The position numbers and the translations under genes are program-made. The notes under the pieces are model-generated. The model worked only from the letters and a program-made list of their open reading frames with translations, searched no databases and was not told the origin of the DNA. A stretch of DNA of 64,000 bases from Lotus japonicus (lineage: Eukaryota; Streptophyta; Magnoliopsida; Fabales; Fabaceae), in NCBI RefSeq assembly GCF_012489685.1, contig NC_080042.1, positions 80,848,983 through 80,912,982 on the forward strand, written 5' to 3'. Shown here in pieces: positions 34,373 through 46,376 of the stretch (its first letter is position 1; each line of letters opens with the position of its first letter).

Positions 34373-35186
34373 TCCTATTATTTACTCATTCTTTCATTTT
34401 TGATTCACCATTATATATTGTTTCACCCATGTTTTAAATCATGAAGGGGAAAGACAGAAATCCTTCAATTTATCTGCTTGGATTGATAAAATTGATTTTT
34501 CCTCCATCGTCCCTGGTAGGCGGTGGTTACCAAAGGTATGATCGAAGAGCCAAAGACAAAAAAGGGGAATGAGTTCAAACTTAAAAATAATAGCCACGTG
34601 AGACTTTATTCAAAAAGAAGAGAAGCCTTTGGATTTAAATAATTTTCGTACATTATCTATTATTTTGGTTTATTTAATATGGTGGTTTTTTTCTATGATT
34701 TGATTTGAGTTTTATTAGAAGTGGGGTTCCATTTTGTTGTTACATATTGATTTCTCTTCGAAATTAACATTTTGAATCAAAATATATATTATTATTATTA
34801 TTGTTATTGTTACTATAAATAGAAACATTGATATGAAAAATAATCAATCAAATATTAATAATGAGTACATGTATTAAAAAAATTAAAAATACTGATTTAA
34901 TGTATATACAAAAATTTGAGTGATGCAAAATTTATAATTTAAAATACAAAATAATGAGTACATGTCTTATAAATTTTAAATATTTAATTTTTTTCATATT
35001 TAAATAAGTAAAAAAATTTAAGTAAAAAATTCTGGTAGATTAATACACAATTATCACTATTAAGAACATATAATTGAAACAATTTTCAAAACATATTTAC
35101 TAAAAAGATACAAAACATAATATTACACGAAATTTAAATTATAAATAACAAAAGTCACCCGTGCAGGGCACGGGTAATTCCGCTAG

Positions 35187-36531
35187 TTAGCTTATAAATA
35201 AGAGTTTATACTTTACTTATAACTTACTTTCAACTTATTTCAAATTTCAATATATTTCTCAAATTAACATGTAAATTAATAAAATATTTATTTAATGAGC
35301 GCTTAAGTAAGTTATTTACCCAAATGTACCCTCAAACACTACACGCTTGGGTTATCAATTTCTCATATTTATTTCGAATGGGAATTAACTTGTTTATGGG
35401 GACTTCTTTCTGAGGTCCATTTGTTTAATTTGTTGTTGCTTTGGGCCATAGGCCCTCTAATTATATGTCCATAAAAAACATTTAATTACTTGCAATTTAA
35501 CTAGTTTGATTTGCTTAGAAACAAAACTATAAATTAGGTATGGAATCGTGTTAGTTGGTCAATCCACTCTTTGACTATATTTTATTTCAATGCTTTTCCT
35601 ATTCAACGGCAGTCAAAACTAGGATTTTATCTTGTAAAGAAACAATACTTTCTTGCACGTCAAAGCCTAATGGTTAATGGTATAACTTATTTTAAAATTT
35701 TCATTATTGTATAAACATGACATTATACCAAAGGCCACCTGGTTTCACCCTGCAGCTCCTTTTCTAAATATTTTTGCCCTTTTATCCGGACAACATTTTT
35801 TATCATAAACTTGTATATTTAAATATGATTTATATGTTTTTACAACTAGTTTTATCCAAGTTAAACTGTCTGAAAATACTATTAAAGGTGATTCGTGATG
35901 TTTTAATGGAATTTTGTAGTGTGTTAATGGTAAAAAAAAATTGTTCTGATTGTCACCTCATGCATTACCTCACTACTATCCCTGAAATCACCACTCACTC
36001 TTATCACACCATCACGTTCCTGATCTTAGCTAGTTGTTCTACTTGTACGTCATCACTTTCGCTACTGACCTTGGTCAGATTTGAAACCGATGATGTTATG
36101 TCACCTCCTCAAGTCCCATCAAATGTCCTTTCCCCTTTTGCCCCTAGGCTCGGACGCAGAGCTCGAGGACTCAATTAACATCGCATACTAGCTAGCTAGC
36201 CCTAGCCGCCTGAATTAGACAATCATCAGGATATCCAACAGCTGGCAAATAACATTGTATACCTTGCACTCATTACTTCCTCGATGCCTTTGAAACTCTC
36301 TTCCATATTAAGTCTAAAAGATCACAAGCACACACACCATTATCCTAAATTCTCTCTCTAGATTCCGCTATGTTCACCTAGTATATATCTAATTAAGGTA
36401 TTAGAGTGTCTTTACATTATCCCCTTCTAGTGGTTCAGACGAAAAAACACATAGCGTCATTGCCTCCTCAACCTACTCTATCAGATGTCGTTTCTCCTCA
36501 ATCAACACTCTCATAATTCTCATAAAAGTTA
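35187..36531. other. intergenic, nothing recognised
   Basis: The frame at 35774-36178 (134 codons) lacks a domain and runs through AT-rich sequence. No gene supported. Confidence 0.4.
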
Positions 36532-37839
36532 ACATAGAAAGGTGCCCACTAGGGTGGACACTTTCATTATTGGTCCACCGGTGGATCAAGGGTTATATTA
36601 GTAAATTACAATAGATAAAAATATATTAAAAAACTCCAAAATAATTCTCTCTGGTTTATCTCCTTCATCACCAGCCAATCTCTGACCCTCACCACATATT
36701 TGAATCTGAAATCACCCTCTACTAATTCTATAACTTACACCCTCCAACCTCTTCAAACGCCCTCCCTCCGTGCATTAGTTAACCAGCATCCCTCTCCAAC
36801 CTATTTGGCTCCAAGCAATGGTCATCATATCACATTTTCCATACATTTCTAGGCGTGAATTGCTAACTGAGATATTGTCATCCATAAATCCCTTTATCAC
36901 ATTGCAATAAATTGACCTTCACCTTCCTAAGTTGGTTGCTTCTAACTGGGCACATGAAGCAATTGCCCAACCTACACTGATTGATTCAGAATGAATACCT
37001 AAATATTGCATCTCCCTGCTATTCTACCATATCCAGAAACCATGAAGTTCCAGCACTCTATGCTCTGTTAACACCTGTGAAAAAGCCTCAAAACTTAACA
37101 TACCAAACTTGCATTTTTTTTATAGAACAAAGCTTGCATTATAGGGAATACAAGGGGTGCTCCAACCGATAATACAAGAGAGAAAAGCAAAAACAAGACA
37201 ATTACATCAAAAGACAGAAAAAAAAAGAAGGCAAAAGAGAATTGTAAAATCAGCCCCAACACAATGCCCAGCCAAGTCCCAGAATTGTGAAATCAGCCCC
37301 AAACTTGTAGTACATAAATAACAACGAATTGTTAACCACCTCATCAAACGCCCTCCGTACAAAATAAATAGAAGATCAAAGCAACCAGCATCGACCTTAA
37401 CCCCTTTGTCCATCAACTTAATCGCCTCTTTTACCTTCCCCGGAGAAGTGCAGAGTAGCAAGTGGCGGAGATGCAATTTGGTCTTCGCTTGAATGAGGAA
37501 GAGAACATCGTTGTGGTTCGTGAGCGGTGTGGCGAGCTTGGCGATGAAGGCGAAGTTCTCACGTTTTCTCTCTCTCTCTCTCTGGCGGAGGTGGTGCGTC
37601 GGAGAGAGAGAAGTGTGGCGACGACGGCGGCAAAGAGAAGTGTAACCTGGAAGCCAGAAGATGGAGAAGAAGAGGGAACTAGAGATTGTTAATTTACATA
37701 TATACCCTTTAATCATTCACTTAATCCTAGCCATTCAATTAAAGTATATTCCTAGATGCTTAAATCCAACGGTATGCAAGTGTGGATCACCGGTGGACCA
37801 AAAACAAAAGTGCTCATCCTAGTGGGCACCACATAGAAA
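36532..37839. mobile_element. Mutator-like element with exact 9-bp TSD, probable Pack-MULE
   Basis: The element is 36541-37830 (1,290 bp). The left end GGTGCCCACTAGGGTGGACA and the complement of the right end, GGTGCCCACTAGGATGAGCA, continue as inverted repeats for about 50 bp (both include GGTCCACCGGTG). ACATAGAAA is duplicated exactly at 36532-36540 and 37831-37839. A 9-bp duplication is the Mutator hallmark. The interior carries no transposase but contains gene-like sequence with PPR resemblance (listed separately), so it fits a Pack-MULE. Confidence 0.85.
37340..37560 (-). pseudogene. PPR-like gene fragment inside the MULE
   Basis: Within a minus-strand open frame (37207-37716) the segment reading FAFIAKLATPLTNHND, then FLIQAKTKLHLRHLLLCTSP and GKVKEAIKLMDKGVKVDAG resembles the N-terminal side of plant pentatricopeptide (PPR) proteins. 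Downstream the frame loses similarity, and the upstream end is a basic low-complexity leader. It looks like a transduplicated gene start, not a working PPR gene. Confidence 0.4.
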
Positions 37840-40133
37840 TATCACATTCCCATTGGTTTTTTTTTTAATTCTTCTTTTTTTCGTGATATTTTTTCTTCTA
37901 GAATGAGTATTATAAGATGGTGACGTCTTTTATTGAAAAGAAGTAACAGAGGGAAAAATGCATCAAAATTCAAGGTACGTACTACTAACTAACAAACGAA
38001 TAGCCACAAATGCAAATGCACACTTTGAGAGTGTGAGTGTGATGGTGGTGAAGAGTGAATGAGGCATGGAAGCGTGACGTGTGAGTCACAGTCAGATAGT
38101 GGCTGAATCAAAGAAGCCAATCATTTCTTACTTTTATTCTCACACACAAAAGGAGGAACAATACACGTGATGATTCAAATTTTCATTTTTGTGATGCTAT
38201 CCTCTCATCCTCTGTACACGGACCTTCCGACCTTTTTAGTCGCCGCGTGTGATGATCACTGCTGAAAATAGTCCAACTTGGCGGTTACCAGTGCATGGAC
38301 TCACTATTGTGCTAGCTCTAGCTAAGCTCTTTGATTCATTTGTGTAATGTAAAAACCGAAGGTACGGTATAGTAACTAACAAGAAGCTAGCGTGGTTTTA
38401 GTTGATGGTGCATGAATGAAAATGGACGGTGGGTTAAAACTTTCAAACTTGTTGTGGCTAAAAATGAGATGGTCATGGATACTGTCCCCCACGTTCGAGC
38501 TATTACTAGCCTCCAAAATCCAAATAGTCAGTATACAGTGATGACTGAGACTCAACAATCAACACACATGGATCTGGCAATAGCAAGGTACAATATGCTG
38601 AAAAAGCACCCCCACAACATGTCCAGAAGGCCCCTCAAAGTCTCAAACACATAACAGAACCAAGAATATAATCCGTGTACCGCGTAAGAGTGAGTGAGTC
38701 AAAAAGAGACCATTGCAATAAAGCCAGCGGCGGAATCAAGTATATATATCAACAAAATAAAAATTTAGGAGGGCAAAATAAATAAAACTTTAGTAAATGA
38801 TCACTTAGGATATGTATATTTATCGGGTTAAATATATTTCTAATCCTATAAAATAGAGCTGAGTTAAGATTGTTCCTTCAAATAATTTGTTATAGATTTT
38901 AGTCTCAATATTAATGGAATATATGAAATTAATCTTTGTCGTTGCGATATTTTAGTTAAGTGGTGGTATGACTCACTTCACTTGGGAGTGGATGAGGAGG
39001 ATGTGAAGGTTCAGGTGTTTGGGTGGTCATGGATATTAGTATTACGCGGTCCGCGCCTTAACGAATAGACTATTACAACAGAGATAAAACGACATTAATG
39101 GAGCTGAAAGGCAAATCATAGACGCACGTCGTCCATGCCTTCATGTCTATGACGTAAGTAGTGGAGTCAGCGGGGATAGAAATGGGTCCGTTCATTGGGT
39201 CAACCTGATTCACCCATAATTTAACATTATTCATCTCCTTTAATTATAACCACGTCAATATGTGTGTGCATTTTTGTTATAGCAATGTTTTTTTATAAGC
39301 AATGTGTTTTGTTTTGGGTGGGGTTTTCCTTTGTGTGTTTTTCTTGGCTTTTTGTTCTTTTTCGTGTTTATATTGGGTTGAAATATATACCACTTGTACT
39401 TGCTATTCAATATAATTTGACTTATAAAAAAAATCGGTAACTAAACATTTTAACAATCAACATTTTTGTTATATGATTGGCTTAAAATTTTAGTTCAATA
39501 TAATCATCATCGGCTAAGAATGATGACCCTCTTCCATGGGTCACACAAGCCTGTGCTTATAAAAAAAACACAAGCCTCATTTCTTTCCTTTCAAATTTTA
39601 ATCATCGGCTAAGAATGTCATCCGAACCTCGGCATTGTCACACACAATTTCCTCCTCTCAAGATTAGTGCATGTCACAATATGAATCCGACTCAAAACAA
39701 TCACGTAATACCTACTCTTCAATAAATTTCAAGTCGTTGATATATCATAACCCGTCCTTTGTATCTCTTATATATAAATATTTTTTCTTTATGTATTAAG
39801 AGTTGAAGTACCTGTTGTACTTTATTTTAATGCATTTCCTTTGTTCATAAAAAAATCCTAACCCATCCTTGCCTACATATGTTGAGCTGGCCTTAATCTC
39901 GCTATTATGTACTAATCAGTTAGTTCTATTTTTCCAGGCCTTGCTCCTCTCTTGTTGGCGGATTGCCTTGGTGTTTCTCATTTGATGCCTTAATTTTTTT
40001 TAGCGCCATTTACAAAAAAAATTTACTATGATTTTTTTTATTCAAATAAAGTCCACGTGAGACAATATTAATTAGGACCCAAGGTTGTACAACACCGTAT
40101 AGACCTCAAATACAAACAGTAACTGTGGATATA
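37840..40133. other. intergenic, mostly unassigned
   Basis: Contains the short hAT-end fragment at 38724-38785 and frames at 38376-38558 (minus) and 38412-38654 (plus) that oppose each other. No gene supported. Confidence 0.4.
38724..38785. mobile_element. truncated hAT-type end
   Basis: CAGCGGCGGAATCAAGTATA followed by GGAGGGCAAAATAAA parallels the left end of the element at 13081 (CAGTGGCGGAGC...GGAGGGCCAAAAC). No opposite end found nearby. Confidence 0.4.
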
Positions 40134-40811
40134 TTTGGTGTAAGGCCCAAGTTTTAACGCTTTGGATAAGTGAATAAAATAAAAGAGTTATTTGATTAAG
40201 ATAAATTTGGGAAGGAAAGAGGTTCAGGAAAAGTCCAAGAATGTATCGAAAAACCGAAAGAGTTATAGCACGACTAACATACGCTTAATCCTAGGTCGAA
40301 GGTATTAGTGAATAGTTAATTTACGCTTTAGGACACGATGGAAACTAATTCCAAAAATCCTCAGAGAAATGTTAGAACTTCTCTTTTCCGTCCTTAAACA
40401 ACCATTTCGATGCGAAATCCTGGAAAGTACGAACGTCAAATTCCAATTCTCGGAAGTTTGCCGAAACGGAATCCCTGATAGTTCGAAAAACCTAAGATCG
40501 ACAGACGATGAAGACTTTTTCTATCCGGAAACTCAAATGAAGATTCCACCCGCGTTCTCCTACTTCTCTCATCATTCCTAATCTTTCTTCAGAAGGAAGT
40601 TTTCTCATCCGACGATCACTGCAAAAAGTAGTTTTTCGGGATAAACCGACTTACACCGACTTATGCCGATTTTGGATCTTTTGGTTTAATTCCAAGAATC
40701 CTATTTTGAGTTCTGGAATTCTGTCGCCAGAACCTATCTTAGAATGCGCAGAGGAACGCGCAGGAAAAATCGGAATCGCAAAAAAATCATTTTTCCGTTT
40801 TTTCCAAAACC

Positions 40812-40819
40812 TATAAATA
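40812..40819 (+). promoter_or_regulatory. TATA box of the LTR
   Basis: TATAAATA about 670 bp from the LTR start. It would place U3 at roughly 700 bp and leave an unusually long R-U5. A possible splice donor GAG|GTAGGT follows near 40959-40965. Confidence 0.45.
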
Positions 40820-42373
40820 GCTTGAAAATTAGATTTTTGAGAAAAAAACCCATTTTCCCCACCCCCAAAACCGCGAGTTCCTAGAGAGAGGGAGAGATCC
40901 GGATCTTCGTCGTTTCTTGCCCGTTTGCTTCACCGATCGTCACTAATCGAAGACCTCGAGGTAGGTAATCTATACTCTCCTTCGAATCGTCGTTTCTGTC
41001 CATTTCTCCTGCGACTTTCTGAGTTCAAAATTTTGAGGTTTTTGAAAAACTGTTCAAATCAGCTGATTTCAGCGTCTAAACTTCTTCCCTGCATGCTCCT
41101 GAGCGTGTTCTGCGGATTAGATTTTGTCAAATGTCGACGAAATGCCGCCGGGATCAATTTCTACCCTAAATACCCATTTTTCGGCAAAGTCGCAACCTTT
41201 ACGCTCTAATCTATCGACTTGGCTTAGTGCTAGTAGGATTTGTCGTCATAAACGTCGTTGTGGACGTCCCCATCCAATTTGTTTTTCAAAAATCCAATTT
41301 TGAAATTCTGAGCTAAAAATAATGACCAAACTGCCCCTATATCAGTTTTCGATCCGAAAATTTTTCCGAGCCTAGAACCGTCTTAGTTACGGCTTATGTT
41401 AACCTAGGAACCAAGTTTGATCGAAGAAAAATCGACCCTCCCAATTAAGGAAAGTGGCCGAGAGCTATATCAAGGGGGGAGGAGAATCCGATTTTTCGAA
41501 AACTTGTCTTAACGCGTTAGATTGTCGTACCAAGGAGGTAGTAGTGTACTGTGTAACCCTAGGACTCTTTGATTGCTGAGTTTCTGACTCTTGGTGTTGA
41601 TTTCTGTGATTTTTGCTTAAGGTTCGTTTGAGGAGATTCCAAGAAATCAAGGAGAAGAGTTTGGAGAACATCTTGAGGAAGAAGCTGGAAGACCCACCGG
41701 TGAGGGCTACTCTCTGAATTACTAGATAATGCTTTAGGTGTCGACAAGTTCGACTTGATCTATGTGTTATGCACTTAATTGCTAAATGTCTGAATTGTTC
41801 TCTGAGGCTTCGGCCGACCTTGTTGAGTACTTGAGGCCATGATATTGTGTGCTAAATGATTCACATGCTATGTGCTACATGGTTAACTTAGGATGTGTTG
41901 GAATATGTTGTTTATGCTTTTGACTGAGCTGTTTTATTTATGCTATTCCACTTGTACCTGAGATTCTGAAGAGTGAGGTTTACGGGCAGGTCATGCCGAA
42001 TTTTTATGAGATTTTGAGAGAGTTTTAAAAGGACGAACGGAGTTCGGACCTTGTCATGCTCCAATGGATCGAGACCTTCTCAGGGAATTACTTGGGTTTA
42101 TGGGAACTTTGAAACTCATAGGGAATACGATAAGACTAAAAAAGAGCTATTTTTATAAAGAAAATTCATAAGATATTAAACAACCTCTAAACCTTTAAAT
42201 AAAGATAACAATCTCGGATGCAAGCTTTGGATTGAAGTTTAGTTTTGGAAAACGAGAAGTGTCGTCGGATCCAAGTGTTGAGAAGATTTCGAGTTCTGGG
42301 TATGTTGATACTCATTCGCTCTGGGAGCAGTTTGTTTAGCCATCCAAGGGATGAGCCGAGAAGCTTCACGGAG

Positions 42374-42554
42374 GCGTGAGACCTCGTGAACAGCATGAAA
42401 CTTCATTGAAGCGTGAGACTTCGTGCAAGTGTGTAAATTCACTGAGGCGTGAGACCTTGTGAAAGCATAAAACTTCACTGAAGCGTGAGACTTTGTGAAT
42501 GTGTGAGACTCCACAGAAGCGAGAGACTTCGTGAGAGCATTGATGACTCGAAGA
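42374..42554. repeat. 36-bp minisatellite inside the LTR, about five units
   Basis: Units begin GCGTGAGAC at 42374 (37 bp), 42411, 42447 and 42483, with a diverged fifth at 42519 (GCGAGAGAC). Each has an inner half (CTTCACTGAA-type) that resembles the other half, suggesting an older, shorter unit. The period is a multiple of three, so the opposite strand stays open as a 12-residue repeat containing TKSHAS. Confidence 0.85.
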
Positions 42555-43192
42555 GTTGTCGTGAGTGGTTGCACTCTTTTGTTTATGATTAATTGTATTT
42601 TGTCGCAGAATCGACATTTACCTTAGGGTATTCTTTTAGAGACTTTAAGTTATCTAGAACACGTGGCGACGTGTCGGGTGAGGTCGGAGACGTTGTTTGG
42701 CTAATCACTTGCATTCATGCACTCATTTTGAGGTTAATACACGGCGTGATACCGGACCTCGGTGGATTCCAAAATGGTCATAAGACCCGGATTTCCATAT
42801 TTAGGACACTACGGTGGTCCTCAGTAGCAGACGGAATGGCAGACCTACGGGTTCACTGCTGATCTGACTACTTTTGTGTGGTGTAAGAGACACGCGAGCA
42901 GGAAGGTACCCACCGTGGCTGGTGTTAGGGCCGCCTCGTTGATGTCCATCCTTCTTCCGGAATGCATTTTGTTACCCAGCATTGCATTTCATGCAACATA
43001 CATGCTGACTTAGTTGCTGAGTGTGATTGGTAACTGTTTATCCTATTTTTGAGGCATGCTACTTGTTTTTATGGCTCTTTATATTCATTGTGATACATGC
43101 AACCCTAGGAAGCTATCCCAAAACTTATAAGCCTGAGAGGCGAGTATTTATTATCCTATAATTATATCTGGTTTTATTAATTATATAATTCT

Positions 43193-43732
43193 TTGGAGTT
43201 GACCCTCGCGTCTGCTGTGTGTGTTTGGGCGGACTACGCCATTTGTCAGATGAGTATGGGGGATTGGTTTACCATGGTCAGCCCGTCGGGGGGGACCAGG
43301 TACGAGATGCTTGATCAAGACGACCCAGGTGCATGGGTGGTCGATCCCGAGGGCCACCGTGCGACCTACACCGGTCGGATCATGGAGGACCGTGTCGACC
43401 GATTTGGACGCTTGACGGAGGGAGTGATGAGGAGGCACATAGTGAGCTTCAACCTGCCTCCAGGAGTACACTGTGGACCCGGCTTGGGAGTACCTCCACC
43501 GCCACCATCCCCTTCAGATGATGAGGACCCCTCTGAGGAGGTGCCAGTAGGTGGGGCTTCGACGGAGTCTAGTCCGTCTACTGCTGCTGCTGTCGTCGCG
43601 GATCTCGTTCCGGGCCCCGAGCCCGAGAGTCCAGTGCAGGAGCGCATTAGGGTGGACAGAGAGGGCAGTGTTGAGTACGTCGACCTAGTCGTCCTGGATG
43701 CAGATTCGGATGACGACCGCGCTAGCGTGTAG
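43193..43732 (+). CDS. uncharacterised 179-residue ORF within the LTR
   Basis: An open frame starting MELTLASAVCVWADYA, with a Trp/Asp-containing N-terminal half (GDWFTMVSPSGGTRYEML) and an acidic Pro-rich C-terminal half (PPPPPSPSDDEDPSEE). It is GC-richer than its surroundings and has no recognised domain. It may be a retroelement-associated accessory frame or chance openness in GC-rich DNA. The start is the first ATG and is arbitrary. Confidence 0.35.
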   Translation: MELTLASAVCVWADYAICQMSMGDWFTMVSPSGGTRYEMLDQDDPGAWVVDPEGHRATYTGRIMEDRVDRFGRLTEGVMRRHIVSFNLPPGVHCGPGLGVPPPPPSPSDDEDPSEEVPVGGASTESSPSTAAAVVADLVPGPEPESPVQERIRVDREGSVEYVDLVVLDADSDDDRASV

Positions 43733-44262
43733 GATCGAGTGCTAGTGTGGGCTCCTCGGGTAGGGATAGTGTAGGAGTAGTGTCGATGCTCTGACCGTCA
43801 TGTTTCTGTTTTTTGGGGACAGGGTAGTTTTCCTACCGGTAGCTTTTGTGTGGTTTCCTATGGAGATCACAGAGAGCTGGTTGGATTTAGGGGGTCTTTT
43901 CTTAGGCCGCTGGGCCAACATGCTCTCAGATTTTGTAGTTTAGTGTTGCGGACACAGTATCTTTATCTTGGACTGTACATATTGCCTTCGGGCGTTACTC
44001 TTTTTCTGTCACCCGTCACTGGAGGTTACTCGTGACGTGGTAGTGTTTAGCGAGGCATGTATATATAGTTGTATAGTAGTTCCTTTTATCTTTTGTTGGG
44101 GAGTTTTATTGCTTTCTGTCTTTAGTTATATTGTCGAAAAAAAATAATTCACGTTTTTCCGCTTAAAGTATTTTCTTTTGGTTACTAAAGTGACGCCACC
44201 GAAATCGGGGTGTGACATTTGGACTCAGACAGTCAGACATATTGCTCTCACCAAGACAAGCA

Positions 44263-45628
44263 CAAATGTAAGGAGGCCTTTAATATACACAAGTAAAAAC
44301 TTGTGTAAGGTTGCACAAGTACCTTTTGACATGTGGTAGCAGGTTTCCAGATTTTTTTTTTAAATAATTCAAAAACAAAAAATATATTTTTTAGTGAATT
44401 AATTAATTAAGGATTTAGGTTAAGCTCATCCAAGTTCATCTTCATCCTCCATGTTCATCTTCATCCTCCAACTTCTTCTTCATTCCTCAGACAAAGCTTA
44501 GCCCTCAACAAAAAAAAAATTCATCAACAGTCAACAGAAACCCAGATCGGAAACAAGAGTTCTGAAACTCACCTTCAAGCCAGGAACATAATCGAACCAG
44601 ATCTGCCTTCAACCAAAACGCAAACCTTTTAGGCAGAGGATGGGTCGGGGTTAGGCTGTTGATGGGGTTAGCCTTCAACCAGATCTGCCATACCCACTAC
44701 CGATCCGGTGCTTGTGGTGGTGGTTGGTCTTCCCGTCTTCAGATCTAGAGCTTGTGGCTACACCAACAACACCGAGGGTCACAACCACCATCCCACCAGG
44801 TGAGAAGCAGGCCCATGAAGAGGGTGAAGGAGAGGCATCATGACGGCGTCGGAGCTGTATTTGACGACGCACACTTGAAGCAGCACACGAGTTTCGCTTC
44901 AACGGCGTATATGACAACGCAGCTACCACCGATTAAAAAATGGGGAAAAAATTAACCTGGCATACGGTGCACCGACTTCAGCTTGGAGAAGGAGCTTGTT
45001 AAAATTGTCATGGCTCAAGGAGCTTGTTATCAGGTTGCACGAGAATGGAAGAACCCACACTCTCTAATTTGATTGAGGGCATGAGAGGAGGTTCATGGTC
45101 TGCTGTACGCCAAGGGCCCAGAGCACAACAACCTCCTTTGCCTCAAATACGGCCTTGAAGAACAGAGCACAATCTCTAACTTTCCATTGTAATGTTGTTC
45201 TAATTTTTTTTTTTTTGAAACTACCATTTGTTGTATTTTGGATCTATGAATGTTGCAGTTTGTTCTTTCTTAAAATAAAAAGCTTCAAACTTGTTATTAA
45301 GGGTTGGAAAAAGCTCCGAACTTTGAGGCCATGTGGGAGAGATGAAGGAGGTTGCAGCTTGGGTTTTGTGTTTGATGGAGAGAATTTTCTTATGCTCAAT
45401 ATGTTTAATGGGTTTTTGTTGGATGATGATGAAAATATTTTTTTTTCTGGGTTTTAGTTGTGAAGGTGATAACGAAAAAGATTAGCAGTAATATTGTGAT
45501 TAATAAAATATCTTTTTTGAATTTTTTATAAAAAAAAAACCTGAAAACCTACTACAATAGGTTAAAAGGTGTTTGTGTAACTCTGCACAAGTTTTTACTT
45601 GTGTATATTAAAGATTTCCCAAATGTAA
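44263..45628. mobile_element. Mutator-like element with exact 9-bp TSD
   Basis: The element is 44272-45619 (1,348 bp). The left end GGAGGCCTTTAATATACACA and the complement of the right end, GGAAATCTTTAATATACACA, continue as inverted repeats for about 95 bp (AAGTAAAAACTTGTG is shared). CAAATGTAA is duplicated exactly at 44263-44271 and 45620-45628. There is no transposase. The interior holds gene-like, less AT-rich sequence, including EVHGLLYAKGPEHNNLLCLK at about 45087-45146, source unknown, so it may be a second Pack-MULE. Confidence 0.83.
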
Positions 45629-46376
45629 CAGTTTTTTTTTCAATCGTATTTCATGAATTCAAAGACAACATCAAATCATCAATATCTCGTCAAAAATAAA
45701 AATAGACAACATCAATATATAGTGTGTGACTGTGAGGTTTAATTTGCTGTGCAACGTAACGCATGACATCTATAGGTCGCAAGAGGACAAGGCTCGTTAT
45801 TATCATGCGTGCTGAGAAGATTTGTGTGGCTCAGCTTCAGATCTAGGTGTATTTATTATATTATTGAATGAGTGACAATAACAACACAGCATTAGTTAGA
45901 GGATATTTTTTAGTATTATTACAGTTGCCAAACAGTGTATTAATTGTCTTCCTCTTGTAAAAAACAGTGTATTAATAAAAAAAATTAAAATTATACTCAA
46001 TTGTTACTATAAAGAGTACCACTATCTGAAACCGCAGAAAAATTTATCATAATACAGTTCATATCGTAGAAAAGTTATCGGTATTTTTCTCCTTTTCTTT
46101 TATGCACAAAACTTTTATCACCTGATTGCTTTAGTGCAGAAAAGAGTACAAAACACATATACTATTTTTTAAAAAGTACATTGTTTAAAAAGTCAGAAAT
46201 TTCAACTTAAATTAGTGTGAAATACTGAAATACTATATACTTCAATCCTTAGACATTGCTGCACATAAAATCATCATACTTTTATACTGAATTGGATACA
46301 CCAATCTACACCTACTTTAGAGGAAACTGGAAAGTCAGCTCCATAACATAAATAAGTGCACTTTAATTTAATTTAA
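45629..46376. other. AT-rich spacer
   Basis: Nothing recognised between the two long-TIR elements. Confidence 0.4.

Larger units (their letters stand above)
31300..35186 (+). mobile_element. Helitron-type element hosting two hAT insertions
   Basis: The candidate 5' end is TCTATATCTATATTTATATA after A. The 3' end has the hairpin CCCGTGC-AGG-GCACGGG (35158-35174) and terminal CTAG (35183-35186) before T. It contains no RepHel frame, so it is non-autonomous. Two hAT-type elements with 8-bp duplications lie inside (32286-32855 and 33620-34364), so they arrived later; without them the element would be about 2.6 kb. The pairing of these two ends is inferred from order and orientation. Confidence 0.6.
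40134..44222. mobile_element. solo LTR, 4,079 bp, with 5-bp TSD
   Basis: The unit 40139-44217 starts TGTAAGGCCCAAG and ends GGGGTGTGACA (canonical TG...CA). It is flanked by TTTGG on both sides (40134-40138, 44218-44222). No primer-binding site, gag-pol domain or second copy of the ends was seen, so it reads as one LTR left by recombination. An internal TATA box lies at 40812-40819, a 36-bp minisatellite at 42374-42554 and an open frame at 43193-43732. The length suggests a Ty3/gypsy group with very long LTRs; the family name is not assigned. Confidence 0.75.

Noticed and set aside
35774..36178. 134-codon frame
   Set aside because: AT-rich, no domain, no promoter or splice context.
42374..42554. 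CRISPR-like spaced repeats
   Set aside because: The repeats are contiguous and diverged, with no unique spacers, in plant DNA; it is a minisatellite.
45095..45457. 120-codon plus-strand frame in the second MULE
   Set aside because: Crosses poly-T runs and lacks similarity; the gene-like stretch is in another frame.
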